64,000 bases of DNA, taken from JANMDN01 sp031376285. Its GTDB lineage: Bacteria > Actinomycetota > Thermoleophilia > Miltoncostaeales > Miltoncostaeaceae. How positions within the stretch are numbered: position 1 is the first letter of the stretch; the number at the start of each line of letters is the position of its first letter. The notes below the pieces were generated by a model. That model had not been told where the DNA came from and searched no databases. It saw nothing but the letters and a program-made list of their open reading frames with translations. The translations under genes were made by a program, and so were the position numbers. The stretch is from assembly GCA_031376285.1 (NCBI GenBank), contig JANMDN010000066.1:18453-82452 (forward strand). Reading direction: 5' to 3'. Below, one piece after another: positions 22,420 through 30,859 of the stretch.

Positions 22420-24885
22420 TCATCTGAGCGCCGCAGCAGACGGAGCGACCACGTCTCCCGCCCCCTGTGCTGGTTCGCTGGCCCTGGGCGTTTGTGTCGT
22501 CGGCAGGTGCAGTCGCTTGAGGGCGAGAGCGTTGACGGCCACGATGAAACTGGAGCCCGACATGGAAAGCGCGGCGATCTCTGGGCGCAGGATGAGACCA
22601 AAGGCGGGCGCGAACACACCGGCGGCGATGGGCAGGGCAATTGCGTTGTAGCCGACCGCCCAACCGAGGTTCTGGCGCATCTTTCGCAGCGTCCCTCGCC
22701 CGATCGCCAGAGTGGTGGCGACATCGAGTGGGTCGGACCGCATCAGCACGACATCGGCGGTCTCGATGGCCACGTCGGTACCCGCCCCAATGGCGATACC
22801 AAGGTCGGCCTGGGCGAGAGCTGGCGCATCGTTGACCCCGTCTCCGACCATCGCCACCCGCCGGCCCGCCTTCTGCAGTTCGGCCACTTTGGCGGCTTTG
22901 TCGCCAGGAAGCACCTCGGCGATCACCGTGTCGATGCCGAGTTCACCGGCAATGCGCCGCGCGGTGGCCTCGTTGTCGCCGGTCAGCATGACGACCTCGA
23001 CCCCGGCCTCGTGGAGCGCGGCGACGGCGGCGGCGGAGCTCGGGCGCGCGGCGTCGGCGATCGCCACGAGGCCCATCGCATGCCCGTCAATGGCGACGAT
23101 CACGGCTGTTCGCCCGGTCGCGGCGAACTCCTCACGGCGGGCGGCAAGCGCGCCAAGCTCGGCGCCCTCTGCCTCCATCAGGCGCCGGTTTCCCACCGCG
23201 ACCCGCCGCCCCTCGACGAGCGCGACGGCACCCTGGCCTGGCACGTTCTCGAACCCTTCGGCGGTCGCGACCCCCACACCGGCGGCGTCGGCACGATCAA
23301 CAATGGCGGCGGCGAGTGGGTGCTCCGAGCTGCGCTCGACAGCGGCGACAAGGCGCAGGAGGTCGGCTTCACTGGTCCCGTCGGTGACGATGTCGGTGAC
23401 CTCGGGCTCCCCCTTGGTCAGGGTGCCGGTCTTGTCGAGGATCACGACCTGGATACGCGCGGACGCCTCAAGGGCCATGGCACTCTTGAAGAGGATCCCT
23501 CGCTCGGCGCCTAGGCCGCTTCCGACCATGATCGCCGTCGGTGTCGCAAGGCCGAGGGCGTCAGGGCAGGTCACCACCACCACCGTGATCGCGAACAGGA
23601 TTGCCGCGGTCGCCGGGCGATCGCTGAACACAAGCCACGCGGCGAGGGTCAGTCCGCCACCCAGGAGCGCCACAAACACCAGCCAGAACGCCGCCCGGTC
23701 TGCCAGGCGCTGTCCGGGTGCCTTGGAGTTCTGGGCCTCCTGGACGAGCGCCACGATCTGAGCGAGGGCGGTGTCGGCCCCGACCTTCGTCGCACGCACG
23801 CGCAGGGTGCCGTTGCGGTTGATGGTGGCGCCGATTACCAGATCGCCGGGGGCCTTGTGCACCGGAAGGCTCTCACCGGTGACCATCGACTCGTCGAGGT
23901 CGCTCTCACCCTCCTCAACCAGACCGTCCACCGCGATCTTGGCCCCTGGACGCACCAGCAGGAGGTCTCCCACGACGATCTCTGAGGTTGGAACCTCGAC
24001 CGTTTCGCTGCCGCGAACGACGAGCGCATGCGGAGGGGCGAGATCAAGGAGTGTACGGATCGCGGCGTTTGCCCCACCCCGTGCCCGCATCTCGAACCAG
24101 TGCCCGAGGAGCACAAATGCCGCCAGCACCGCGACGGCTTCGTAGAAGACCTCCCCGCCACCGGTCAAGGTGACAACCAGCGAGTAGAGCCACCCCGCGC
24201 CGATCGCGACAGCCACCAGAACCATCATGTCGAGGGTGCGAGCCCGCAACGCACGCAGCGCTCCCGAGAAGAAAATTGACGAGCAGTAGAACACCACCGG
24301 TAGGCTCAGGACGAGGCCCCAGACGTCCTCGCGCAGCCCAAACGGGACGCCAACCGAAACGCCGAAGACGTCGCGACCGATCGGCGACCAGAGCAGGATC
24401 GGGACCGCAAAGACAGCCGCCACCAGGAAACGGTTCCGCATCGCGGTCACCATCTCCGCCATCGACATGCCTCCGTGGCCACCGTGGCCCATGACCTCCT
24501 CGGGTGAGCTCGGAGCCGCCTGGGCGTGGCCTGCGTGAGGCGAGGTGTCTGGACCCGCGCCCTGCGGGGTTTGGCCGGTCCTCACGACCGACAGCGCGGG
24601 ATCGCACACGTGCGCGGGCACCGACCGGCCGGCGCAGTGGTAGCCGCACTCGGTCACCCAGCGCCCAAGGTCCTCAGGTGAGGTCTCGGCCGGGTCGAAG
24701 ATGACCGTTGCCGTCTGGGCCACCGGGTTGGCCGATACCTCCCGCACCCCAGGACGACGACCCAGGGCGGCCTCCAGACCCGCGGTCTCCGACCCACGCC
24801 AGATCGGGCGCACATCCAAGACCACGGTCGCGTTGGGCGGTCCCTCCCCATCCCCGACGGTCACCGGCGAACGCCGTATCGGCAC
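22420..24885 (-). CDS. Heavy-metal P1B-type ATPase with an atypical C-P-D membrane motif
   Basis: An 821-aa metal exporter. It has an N-terminal heavy-metal-associated-like domain (about residues 20-90) lacking the usual C-x-x-C, a His/Met-rich linker (G-H-G-G-H-G-G-M-S-M near 135), and eight expected helices. Further motifs are T-G-E-S in the actuator domain, D-K-T-G-T-L-T-K-G near 478, S-S-E-H-P-L-A-A-A-I (the P1B histidine-proline motif) and G-D-G-V-N-D-A-P-A-L. The metal-site motif in helix 6 reads T-C-P-D-A-L-G-L-A-T-P (Cys 440) instead of C-P-C (Cu+) or C-P-H (Cu2+/Ag+), so specificity is uncertain. The neighbouring membrane proteins and the copper proteins elsewhere suggest copper stress. 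The start is GTG, with no clear ribosome-binding site. Confidence 0.9.
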   Translation of the reverse strand: MPIRRSPVTVGDGEGPPNATVVLDVRPIWRGSETAGLEAALGRRPGVREVSANPVAQTATVIFDPAETSPEDLGRWVTECGYHCAGRSVPAHVCDPALSVVRTGQTPQGAGPDTSPHAGHAQAAPSSPEEVMGHGGHGGMSMAEMVTAMRNRFLVAAVFAVPILLWSPIGRDVFGVSVGVPFGLREDVWGLVLSLPVVFYCSSIFFSGALRALRARTLDMMVLVAVAIGAGWLYSLVVTLTGGGEVFYEAVAVLAAFVLLGHWFEMRARGGANAAIRTLLDLAPPHALVVRGSETVEVPTSEIVVGDLLLVRPGAKIAVDGLVEEGESDLDESMVTGESLPVHKAPGDLVIGATINRNGTLRVRATKVGADTALAQIVALVQEAQNSKAPGQRLADRAAFWLVFVALLGGGLTLAAWLVFSDRPATAAILFAITVVVVTCPDALGLATPTAIMVGSGLGAERGILFKSAMALEASARIQVVILDKTGTLTKGEPEVTDIVTDGTSEADLLRLVAAVERSSEHPLAAAIVDRADAAGVGVATAEGFENVPGQGAVALVEGRRVAVGNRRLMEAEGAELGALAARREEFAATGRTAVIVAIDGHAMGLVAIADAARPSSAAAVAALHEAGVEVVMLTGDNEATARRIAGELGIDTVIAEVLPGDKAAKVAELQKAGRRVAMVGDGVNDAPALAQADLGIAIGAGTDVAIETADVVLMRSDPLDVATTLAIGRGTLRKMRQNLGWAVGYNAIALPIAAGVFAPAFGLILRPEIAALSMSGSSFIVAVNALALKRLHLPTTQTPRASEPAQGAGDVVAPSAAALR

Positions 24886-24939
24886 AAGGGGTCGTTCACG
24901 AGGGCCCCGGACGTCGGTCGTCCGGCGTCGAGGCGAGGG

Positions 24940-25173
24940 TCACCCATGGCCGCCCCCCTTGCCGCCCGCGCGGGACATCCCCGCCATCATGACGGCCATC
25001 ATTGCGAAACAGGCGACGGCGACGACGATGAAGCCAGCGCCGACCACTCCCGTCGCCACCAAGACGACCGCGATTACCAGCATCGGCACGCAACAGGCAA
25101 TCATCATCCAGTGAGCGTGGCCGCGCTTGGGCTCATCTGGTCGTGGGTGGGGGTCGTCGATCGGCGCGCTCAT
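24940..25173 (-). CDS. Small two-helix membrane protein
   Basis: A 77-aa protein. Polar N-terminus with D-D-P-H-P-R-P-D-E-P-K-R-G-H-A-H, then two hydrophobic segments (about residues 22-44 and 48-66, the second Met-rich) and a Gly/His tail ending G-G-G-H-G. His, Met and Cys residues around the membrane segments suggest metal handling, as in DUF2933-like small proteins next to copper ATPases, but this is inference. The ATG overlaps the stop of the upstream DUF2892-like gene by four bases; the ATPase gene follows after 54 bases. Confidence 0.6.
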   Translation of the reverse strand: MSAPIDDPHPRPDEPKRGHAHWMMIACCVPMLVIAVVLVATGVVGAGFIVVAVACFAMMAVMMAGMSRAGGKGGGHG

Positions 25174-25409
25174 GCTGGCCTCCTCAGTGACCGTGGGACG
25201 TAGCCAAGCTTGTGGTAGAGCGGGCAGTGCCCGAGCGCGCCGGTGACCAACAGGTCAAGCCCGGCAAGGAGGAGCAGCACCTCGAGCATCACCGTCCAGG
25301 TGGAACTCGCCGAGGCGAGCAGCGCGATGGCGCCGATCGTTCCCGCCAGGCCGATCAGGACGCGGGCCGCGCGCTCAGCCTGGGTGAGGTTCACGACAGG
25401 TCGTCTCAC
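25170..25409 (-). CDS. DUF2892-like small membrane protein
   Basis: A 79-aa protein with two helices and the family pattern: N-terminal N-L-T-Q-A-E-R-A-A-R-V-L-I-G-L, a second helix, then L-V-T-G-A-L-G-H-C-P-L-Y near residue 60. The C-P-L-Y end is typical of the inner-membrane domain found alone or attached to rhodanese domains (YgaP-like). Its role is unknown, though it often occurs beside thiol or metal genes. GTG start overlapping the stop of the SHOCT protein gene (GTGA). Confidence 0.78.
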   Translation of the reverse strand: MRRPVVNLTQAERAARVLIGLAGTIGAIALLASASSTWTVMLEVLLLLAGLDLLVTGALGHCPLYHKLGYVPRSLRRPA

Positions 25410-25720
25410 GACGGACTCCTTTCCGACCCATCCACACCCCCGGCGCGGCTCCCCTCGCTCGGCGACAGCACATCCGCTTCCGTGCGACGACTGCCCTGCG
25501 AACTCAGCGCCTCCAGGCGCTGGTGATAGTCAGATAGCTCGACCTCGCCGCGCGCGAGGCGCTCGGCGAGAATCCCCTCTGGGCTCGTGCGCGCCATGCC
25601 ACCCGCGCGAGGACCGCTCCGCATGAAGTACACGACGCCCCAGATCGCCAACCCCCAGAACACCAGCATGCCAAGGGTCATGACGAGCCAGTCTCCCCAA
25701 CCCACATTGCCATGCCACAT
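25406..25720 (-). CDS. SHOCT-domain membrane protein
   Basis: A 104-aa protein. One N-terminal membrane helix (about residues 10-32) is followed by a short SHOCT motif, S-P-E-G-I-L-A-E-R-L-A-R-G-E-V-E-L-S-D-Y-H-Q-R-L near residues 46-69, and a polar tail. SHOCT is a short oligomerisation module of unknown detailed function. The ATG has a strong GGGAGG site. First gene of a tightly overlapping set running into the DUF2892-like, two-helix and metal-ATPase genes. Confidence 0.82.
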   Translation of the reverse strand: MWHGNVGWGDWLVMTLGMLVFWGLAIWGVVYFMRSGPRAGGMARTSPEGILAERLARGEVELSDYHQRLEALSSQGSRRTEADVLSPSEGSRAGGVDGSERSPS

Positions 25721-25903
25721 TCGCTGACCTCCCTCTCATCCGGTTTCGTTGCGCACGCGCAGCGGCCACGCCAAACGCGAGAAGGACCGCTCGTCGTCAG
25801 ATGAGTACCCATCCGCGCTTGCGACAAAACGCACATATTCGCGGAGTCTTCATCGGTTCTTCACAGGGTCGGCGGGACTCGGTTGATCAATCTCGACGTG
25901 CGT

Positions 25904-26119
25904 TCACAGCGCGCCCAAGCGCTGTCGGAACTCCGGCTCGTCGATCTCTCCGGCCGCGAAGCGCGTACGCAGGATGTCCTCCGGGCCTGGTCTCGCGCTC
26001 CCACGTGAGTCACCCCTGACGAGGGTGACCACGCCCCAGATGACCAGCCACCAGACCGCAAGCATTCCGACGCTCATGAGAAGCCACCCCCACCAGGTGC
26101 CGTGGTCATACCCCCACAT
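25904..26119 (-). CDS. Second SHOCT-domain membrane protein
   Basis: A 71-aa protein: M-W-G-Y-D-H-G-T-W-W-G-W start, one hydrophobic helix (about residues 10-33), then the SHOCT motif G-P-E-D-I-L-R-T-R-F-A-A-G-E-I-D-E-P-E-F-R-Q-R-L. It is a close relative of the neighbour at 25406-25720, so a local duplication is likely. The ATG at 26119 is set by a GGAGG site seven bases upstream. Confidence 0.8.
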   Translation of the reverse strand: MWGYDHGTWWGWLLMSVGMLAVWWLVIWGVVTLVRGDSRGSARPGPEDILRTRFAAGEIDEPEFRQRLGAL

Positions 26120-26290
26120 CGCTTCCTCCGATCGTTTACGCGACGGGTACCCTCGGCGACGTCCGCGGAAACATCGTGACTGTGGCGATCGGACGCTGGG
26201 TTCAGGAACCGGCAGCGCCGTGCTCGTCTGCTGTGTCACCTCACGCCAGGGCAACGTTCACCGCATCCCTTCGCCGCCATCCTGGCGGTG

Positions 26291-26461
26291 CTACTCCCAC
26301 CGCCCTCGCGCGAGACCACCGAACGCAATCAGGCCGACGAGGGCAACAATGATTCCAACCCATCGGTTTGCGAACACTGCGACCAAGATTCCAGCAACGA
26401 CGAGGATTGCTCCGAGCCCCATCCAGAGCGCCATATCGCGTTCATTGTGCTGCGCGGGCAC
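26291..26461 (-). CDS. Small two-helix membrane protein (DUF6131-like size)
   Basis: A 56-codon ORF from a GTG at 26461 with an AGGGAG site five bases upstream. After nine polar residues it is nearly all hydrophobic: M-G-L-G-A-I-L-V-V-A-G-I-L-V-A-V-F, then R-W-V-G-I-I-V-A-L-V-G-L-I-A-F-G-G-L-A-R. Two short helices with a tight turn fit the many tiny membrane proteins of actinobacteria. No function is known. It precedes the SHOCT genes on the same strand. Confidence 0.55.
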   Translation of the reverse strand: MPAQHNERDMALWMGLGAILVVAGILVAVFANRWVGIIVALVGLIAFGGLARGRWE

Positions 26462-27037
26462 GCCGGTCTCCCTGGACTTGAGGTCTCGTGGGCTTCAGCC
26501 GGGTGCTGCTGACGCGGAGTGAGCTGCCTCACTGAACGTTGCCTGCGGCGATAAACCGAGCGATGACCGCCCCCGGTGGCCACCGCCCGTGCCAGGCTTA
26601 TACCCACCGAGACCGCTGGCAAACATGCACCCGATGCGGCGATGGCGGACCGGGCCTTACGACCGACTCCTCATGGTCCGAGCGGTAGCGCCTCGCTCGG
26701 TCCTGAAGCGGAGTCACGGTTTCCATGGGATCGGCGTGATTCCTGGTGACGCTCGAAGATGCAACGCGTTCCCTTACCGACGATTCGGGCAGGTTCGCCT
26801 CGATCACTCATTCCGGCAAGGCCATTCAGCGTGCGTCGTCGGCAGTCGGAGCGGCCGCTGGTACGTTCGCAAGCGTCAGAGCGACCTCGGGTTTGAGGAG
26901 GGCAACGGTGGCCCGCCGAGTTTGCCTCGCATCGTTGGCGGGTAGATCCCAGGTGATGGCGTCCCGTGCGGTGCGTACCAGCGATGGCCGCGCGCGCGGC
27001 GCTCGACATCGACCTCTCTCTCAAAGGAGATTCACGT
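26462..27037. other. Intergenic region without recognisable gene
   Basis: About 575 bases between divergently oriented genes. Several long frames exist but are Arg/Ser-rich with no ribosome-binding site or family match. It probably carries the promoters for both sides; no strong hairpin or repeat was seen. Confidence 0.35.
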
Positions 27038-27874
27038 ATGGCAACGCTGAACGTGGGGACCGAAAACGGCGCCCCGATCGAATTGAGCTACGAAGACCAC
27101 GGCGAGGGCGCGCCCGTTGTGCTCATCCACGGTTGGCCGCTCAGCGGACGTGCCTGGGAGGCCCAGGTGCCCGCGCTGATCGACGCCGGCCACCGCGTCA
27201 TCACCTACGCCCGGCGCGGGTTCGGTGCTTCGTCGAAGCCCTGGTCGGGATATGACTACGACACCTTCGCCTCTGACCTCGATCAGCTGATGACCCATCT
27301 CGACCTGACCGGCGCCACGCTGGTCGGCTTCTCGATGGGCGGCGGCGAGGTCGTTCGCTACATCAGTCGCTTTGGTACCTCGCGGGTCGCCAAGGCCGTC
27401 TTGGCCGCGGCGGTTCCCCCCTACCTCTACAAGTCCGACGACAATCCCGACGGCGGGTTGGACGACGCGACCATCGCGGCGTTCGAGGCCGGCGTGATCA
27501 GCGACCGGATCGCCTTCCTCGACGGATTCACGACGAACTTCTTCGCCGCCGGCGCCAGGACGGACCTCGTGAGCGAGCCATTTCGGCGCTATACCCGCGA
27601 CATCGGCGCGTTTGCCTCACCCAAGGGAACGCTGGACTGCATCGCGGCGTTCGGGCGCACTGACTTCCGTGGCGATCTCGCGGCGGTCACCGTGCCGACG
27701 CTCGTGATTCATGGTGACTCCGACGCCATCGTGCCGTTCGAGGTCAGCGGGAAACGTTCACACGAGGCGATCGCCGGCAGCACCCTGGTGCTCATCGAGG
27801 GTGGCCCCCACGGCCTGAACGCCACGCACCCTGACCAGTTCAACCGGGCGCTCTTGGAGTTCCTCGCGGCCTGA
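27038..27874 (+). CDS. Alpha/beta hydrolase, non-heme chloroperoxidase/esterase type
   Basis: A 278-aa single-domain hydrolase. The ATG at 27038 is supported by an AAAGGAG site. Features: oxyanion strand V-V-L-I-H-G-W-P-L-S near residue 27, R-R-G-F-G-A-S-S-K-P near 66, nucleophile elbow G-F-S-M-G-G-G near 100 (Ser), acid H-G-D-S-D-A-I-V-P near 226 (Asp), and base G-G-P-H-G-L-N near 256 (His). This matches the cofactor-free chloroperoxidase/arylesterase group, which hydrolyses esters and can also make peracids. Cytoplasmic. A strong hairpin follows the gene. Confidence 0.92.
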   Translation: MATLNVGTENGAPIELSYEDHGEGAPVVLIHGWPLSGRAWEAQVPALIDAGHRVITYARRGFGASSKPWSGYDYDTFASDLDQLMTHLDLTGATLVGFSMGGGEVVRYISRFGTSRVAKAVLAAAVPPYLYKSDDNPDGGLDDATIAAFEAGVISDRIAFLDGFTTNFFAAGARTDLVSEPFRRYTRDIGAFASPKGTLDCIAAFGRTDFRGDLAAVTVPTLVIHGDSDAIVPFEVSGKRSHEAIAGSTLVLIEGGPHGLNATHPDQFNRALLEFLAA

Positions 27875-27897
27875 CCAACGCCACAAGAGAGATCCCA

Positions 27898-27933
27898 GGT
27901 GCGGATCGCGCCGCAGTGGTTGCGATCCGCACC
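27898..27933. terminator. Strong hairpin between convergent genes
   Basis: GGTGCGGATCGC (27898-27909) and GCGATCCGCACC (27922-27933) form twelve perfect pairs around a 12-base loop, in the gap between the hydrolase gene and the convergent flavoprotein gene. There is no T-run; in this GC-rich genome it likely works as a bidirectional terminator. Confidence 0.65.
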
Positions 27934-28030
27934 CCGGGGCCCTGTGCCAGTGCTCCAACATCCCCGCTTGGTCGAAGACGAGCCGAGCGCGGCACCTGCG
28001 TCGCCCAATCGCGCAGCGCTCGGAGGCGGC

Positions 28031-29275
28031 TTACTTGACCTTGCTACCCCCGGGGGGAATCAGGCCGTCGAGCGGCATATCCGGGTCGGCGAGGCCCCGC
28101 TCGTCGACGAGAACGCGCGAGCGAATCAACGCCTGGATCGGATCCGTGACATCCCAGACGTTGACGTTCATGCCGGCGAGCACGCGTCCGTCCTTCAGCC
28201 AGAATGCGATGAACTCACGGGTGGTCGGGTCACCTCGGAAGACGACCTTGTCCCAATCGGTGGCAAAGCCCGAGTACTCCATGCCGACGTCGTACTGGTC
28301 GGAGAAGAAGTAGGGCAGGCGTTCGAACGCCGTCACCCTGCCGAGCATGGCGCGCGCCGCGACCGGGCCTTGATTGAGCGCATTTGCCCAGTGCTCGACA
28401 CGGATGTGCCGTTCGTAGAACGGATGGCGGGCATTCGCGACATCACCCGCTGCGAAGATCCCTGGAACGCTCGTCTCAAGGCGCTCATCGACGACAATGC
28501 CGTTGTCGATCGCGAGGCCCGCGGCCTCGGCAAGCTGGGTGCGAGGCGAAACCCCGACGCCGACCACCACGAAGTCGCAGTCGATCGTGTTGCCGTCCGT
28601 CAGGCGCACGCGCTCGACGCGCCCGGAGCCCTCCAGCGAATCGACGCCGGCTCCGCCGAGGAACCGGACGCCGTGTTCGGTATGAATGTCGCGGTAGATC
28701 GCGCCAACCTCGGGGCCGAGCACCCGCTCGAGCGGGACGTCAGCCTGCTCCACCAGCGTGACCTCGAGACCTTTCTGGCGTGCCGAGGCTGCCGCCTCCG
28801 CGCCGATCCAACCCGCTCCGATAACCACAACCCGTCCACCAGCCTCCAGGCGGGTGCGGAGCTCATCAGCGTCGGCGAGGGTACGGAGGTAACGCACACC
28901 GTCAAGGTCGGCACCCGGCACGGAAAGACGGCGTGGCCGAGCGCCGACGCTCAAAAGCAACCGGTCGTAGGACACACGCTCACCGGTGGCGAGTACAACC
29001 TCGTGCGCCGCGACATCGATCATCTCGACAAGGCAGGACGTGCGAAGCTCGATCTCGTGCGCACCATAGAAATCCTCGTCGTGCACATAGACCTTCGACC
29101 GGGGCGCCTCGCTGCGCAGATAGCCCTTTGACAGAGGCGGACGCTCGTAGGGACGCTCCGGCTCCTCGCCGATCAGCACAAGCCGGCCGTCGAAGCCCTC
29201 CTCGCGTAGTGCCTCGGCCGCCTTAGCTCCCGCAAGGCTTGCACCCACGATCACCATCGTCTGCTTCGCGCTCAC
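28031..29275 (-). CDS. FAD-dependent NAD(P)H:ferredoxin/rubredoxin reductase
   Basis: A 414-aa flavoprotein from the GTG at 29275, chosen because GGAGGGA lies seven bases upstream. FAD-binding G-A-S-L-A-G-A-K-A-A-E-A-L-R near residue 12, the R-P-P-L-S-K block near 46, a central NAD-binding G-A-G-W-I-G-A-E near 155, the second FAD motif G-I-F-A-A-G-D-V near 277, and a C-terminal reductase domain. Such enzymes pass electrons from NAD(P)H to a ferredoxin or rubredoxin that feeds monooxygenases or P450s. No ferredoxin or oxygenase gene is beside it, so its partner is elsewhere. Confidence 0.9.
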   Translation of the reverse strand: MSAKQTMVIVGASLAGAKAAEALREEGFDGRLVLIGEEPERPYERPPLSKGYLRSEAPRSKVYVHDEDFYGAHEIELRTSCLVEMIDVAAHEVVLATGERVSYDRLLLSVGARPRRLSVPGADLDGVRYLRTLADADELRTRLEAGGRVVVIGAGWIGAEAAASARQKGLEVTLVEQADVPLERVLGPEVGAIYRDIHTEHGVRFLGGAGVDSLEGSGRVERVRLTDGNTIDCDFVVVGVGVSPRTQLAEAAGLAIDNGIVVDERLETSVPGIFAAGDVANARHPFYERHIRVEHWANALNQGPVAARAMLGRVTAFERLPYFFSDQYDVGMEYSGFATDWDKVVFRGDPTTREFIAFWLKDGRVLAGMNVNVWDVTDPIQALIRSRVLVDERGLADPDMPLDGLIPPGGSKVK

Positions 29276-29322
29276 GATTCGCTCCCTCCGCGTCACTCAT
29301 GATGCTCTGCCCCCGCCGTTAC

Positions 29323-29799
29323 TCAACACATGACCAGCAAATGGAAGCCGAACGGCGCGAGGAAGCGCAGGTCCGGGGTCGAGCGGACAAAGACCGCCCG
29401 TATGTTGCGCGACGACCGGGCCACGGCAATCTGCGCCGGTCGGACGCCCGGCCTCGCAAGGCTGTCGCCAGCGGTCGCGAGGAACGCACACTTGCGGACG
29501 TCCCGGTTGAACACCACATCGACGCCGAGCGGAGTAAATCCCACGCCTGGGGCGGTCGGCACGTTGCCGCTCGTCGGCGTGTCGTAGACCGCGCCTCCCG
29601 AGGGCGTGATCGACCGTACGGCGGTCGCCCCGCTGCGACGAAGAAGCACGGGCGACCCGTCGGCCTTGATCTTCACCACAGCCCAGGAAATCTTCGCCGC
29701 GGACCGGACGGTCGCCGCCTGTGCGGCGGCCGCTCCAAATGCGGTCGTCAGGCCGACGGCACACAGTGAGGCGCTGAGCGTTTTCGAATGGCGTTGCAT
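29323..29799 (-). CDS. Secreted protein of unknown function
   Basis: A 158-aa protein with a clear signal peptide (about residues 1-28, S-L-C-A-V-G-L-T-T-A-F-G-A-A-A-A-Q-A-A). The mature part is beta-rich with no Cys pair until a single Cys in V-R-K-C-A-F-L near residue 103 and another at the end. No family is recognised. The start is supported by an AAGGAG site. A nested hairpin lies upstream between it and the csbD-like gene. Confidence 0.6.
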   Translation of the reverse strand: MQRHSKTLSASLCAVGLTTAFGAAAAQAATVRSAAKISWAVVKIKADGSPVLLRRSGATAVRSITPSGGAVYDTPTSGNVPTAPGVGFTPLGVDVVFNRDVRKCAFLATAGDSLARPGVRPAQIAVARSSRNIRAVFVRSTPDLRFLAPFGFHLLVMC

Positions 29800-29888
29800 A
29801 TTCAGTGTTGGTGCTCCTTGTCAGCGGTCGATTAAGTCGACGGGCGCGCCTCATGACACCGACGCGATGCCGCAGGTGGTGCACAGAT

Positions 29889-29951
29889 GAGAGGTCCCAA
29901 CACGACGGGCGCGGGCGATCGTCGCCATCGCCCGACCCATTAGGACCTCTC
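29889..29951 (-). other. Nested hairpin structure
   Basis: Outer arms GAGAGGTCC (29889-29897) and GGACCTCTC (29943-29951) enclose inner arms CGGGCGAT (29912-29919) and ATCGCCCG (29927-29934). This gives a long two-tier stem just downstream of the csbD-like gene. No T-run follows on the minus strand. It is most likely the terminator of csbD or a small stable RNA; strand assignment follows the neighbouring genes. Confidence 0.5.
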
Positions 29952-29982
29952 GTCGCGTGATGCTCGGTGCTGGCCGGCGCGA

Positions 29983-30141
29983 CTACAACTTGCGAACGGC
30001 GTCCTTGACGTTTTCCAACGCCTCTTTCGCCTTGCCCTTGGCCTGGTCGAGCTTGCCCTCGTTTTCGAGGTCCCTATTGCCGGTCGCGTCTCCGACCGCT
30101 TCCTTGACCTTGCCCTTGGCCTGATCGATCTTCTCGCCCAT
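29983..30141 (-). CDS. CsbD-like stress protein
   Basis: A 52-aa hydrophilic protein with the family repeat: M-G-E-K-I-D-Q-A-K-G-K-V-K-E-A-V-G-D-A-T-G and then G-K-L-D-Q-A-K-G-K-A-K-E-A. It is Lys/Glu/Ala-rich and should be largely helical. CsbD-type proteins accumulate under general stress in many bacteria; their molecular role is unclear. The start is set by an AAGGGAG site. Confidence 0.9.
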   Translation of the reverse strand: MGEKIDQAKGKVKEAVGDATGNRDLENEGKLDQAKGKAKEALENVKDAVRKL

Positions 30142-30299
30142 GTTCGACTCCCTTGCGTGGTTTGCCCTGCACACCTGAGGTACCCCGATTTGGCGGGAGT
30201 AATCCTCAGCGTCTGAGTGGGTGACGAAGCCGACGTCGCAGCCGGCGCCGGGCCACGCGCCAGAGAAGTGGCAGTAGCCAGACACCCAGCCACCCGAGG

Positions 30300-30720
30300 A
30301 ATCGCTGGCGCATGTTCCCCCTTACTTTCCTTGAAGCGCTCGAGGTCGCCGGGCCCCGCCGACGAACCAGCCCGAGGGCGTCAGCGGCGCGTTCCAGCAC
30401 TCCGTCGTCCTGAGAGTCCATGACGACCATGAGCTGGGTCCGGTGGTCATCGAGACGGTGGAAGTCAACGACGTCCCCGTGCTTCGGGCCGTCGGTCGTC
30501 GTCCAGGCGATGCGGGCACCGGGGATCTGTTCGGTGATCTCCGCGTCGAACTCCTCGGTCTTGCCGCCCATCGACACCTCCCAGTGCAGATGCGTGTCGC
30601 GATCTGGCGGGTCTCGTCGACGCAGTCCATAAACTTCGGGAACTCTCCGAATTGCGTCCACTGGTGGTAGGCCGTCGATACGGGCACCCCGACCTCGATG
30701 GGTTCTTCGACCTGCGACAT
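30300..30720 (-). pseudogene. SRPBCC (polyketide cyclase-like) gene with two frameshifts
   Basis: From ATG 30720 (GAGG site upstream) the first 40 codons are typical: E-V-G-V-P-V-S-T-A-Y-H-Q-W-T-Q-F-G-E-F-P-K-F-M. Near 30605 the match moves to another frame, which reads H-L-H-W-E-V-S-M-G-G-K-T-E-E-F-D-A-E-I-T and on to D-D-H-R-T-Q-L. Near 30350 it moves again to G-D-L-E-R-F-K-E-S. Put together, these fragments give a normal family member of about 140 residues. Either the gene is dead or the assembly carries two single-base errors. Confidence 0.75.
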
Positions 30721-30859
30721 GCGAGCCTCGTTGGTGGTTGTCGTTCCTTGACACACGACCTACCCCCTGTCGGGATCTGCCAAACGCGGCCTGCCACCAC
30801 GTGACCGTCGGGCGCGGAAACGAATCCCGACGACACCGCTACCGGCCGAATGGGTGAAC

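Noticed and set aside
26589..26945. A 118-codon plus-strand frame in the long gap before the alpha/beta hydrolase gene
   Set aside because: No ribosome-binding site, composition typical of random GC-rich frames, no family match.
27899..29131. A 410-codon plus-strand open frame opposite the FAD-dependent reductase gene
   Set aside because: Antisense shadow; the minus-strand frame carries all flavoprotein motifs and a good ribosome-binding site.
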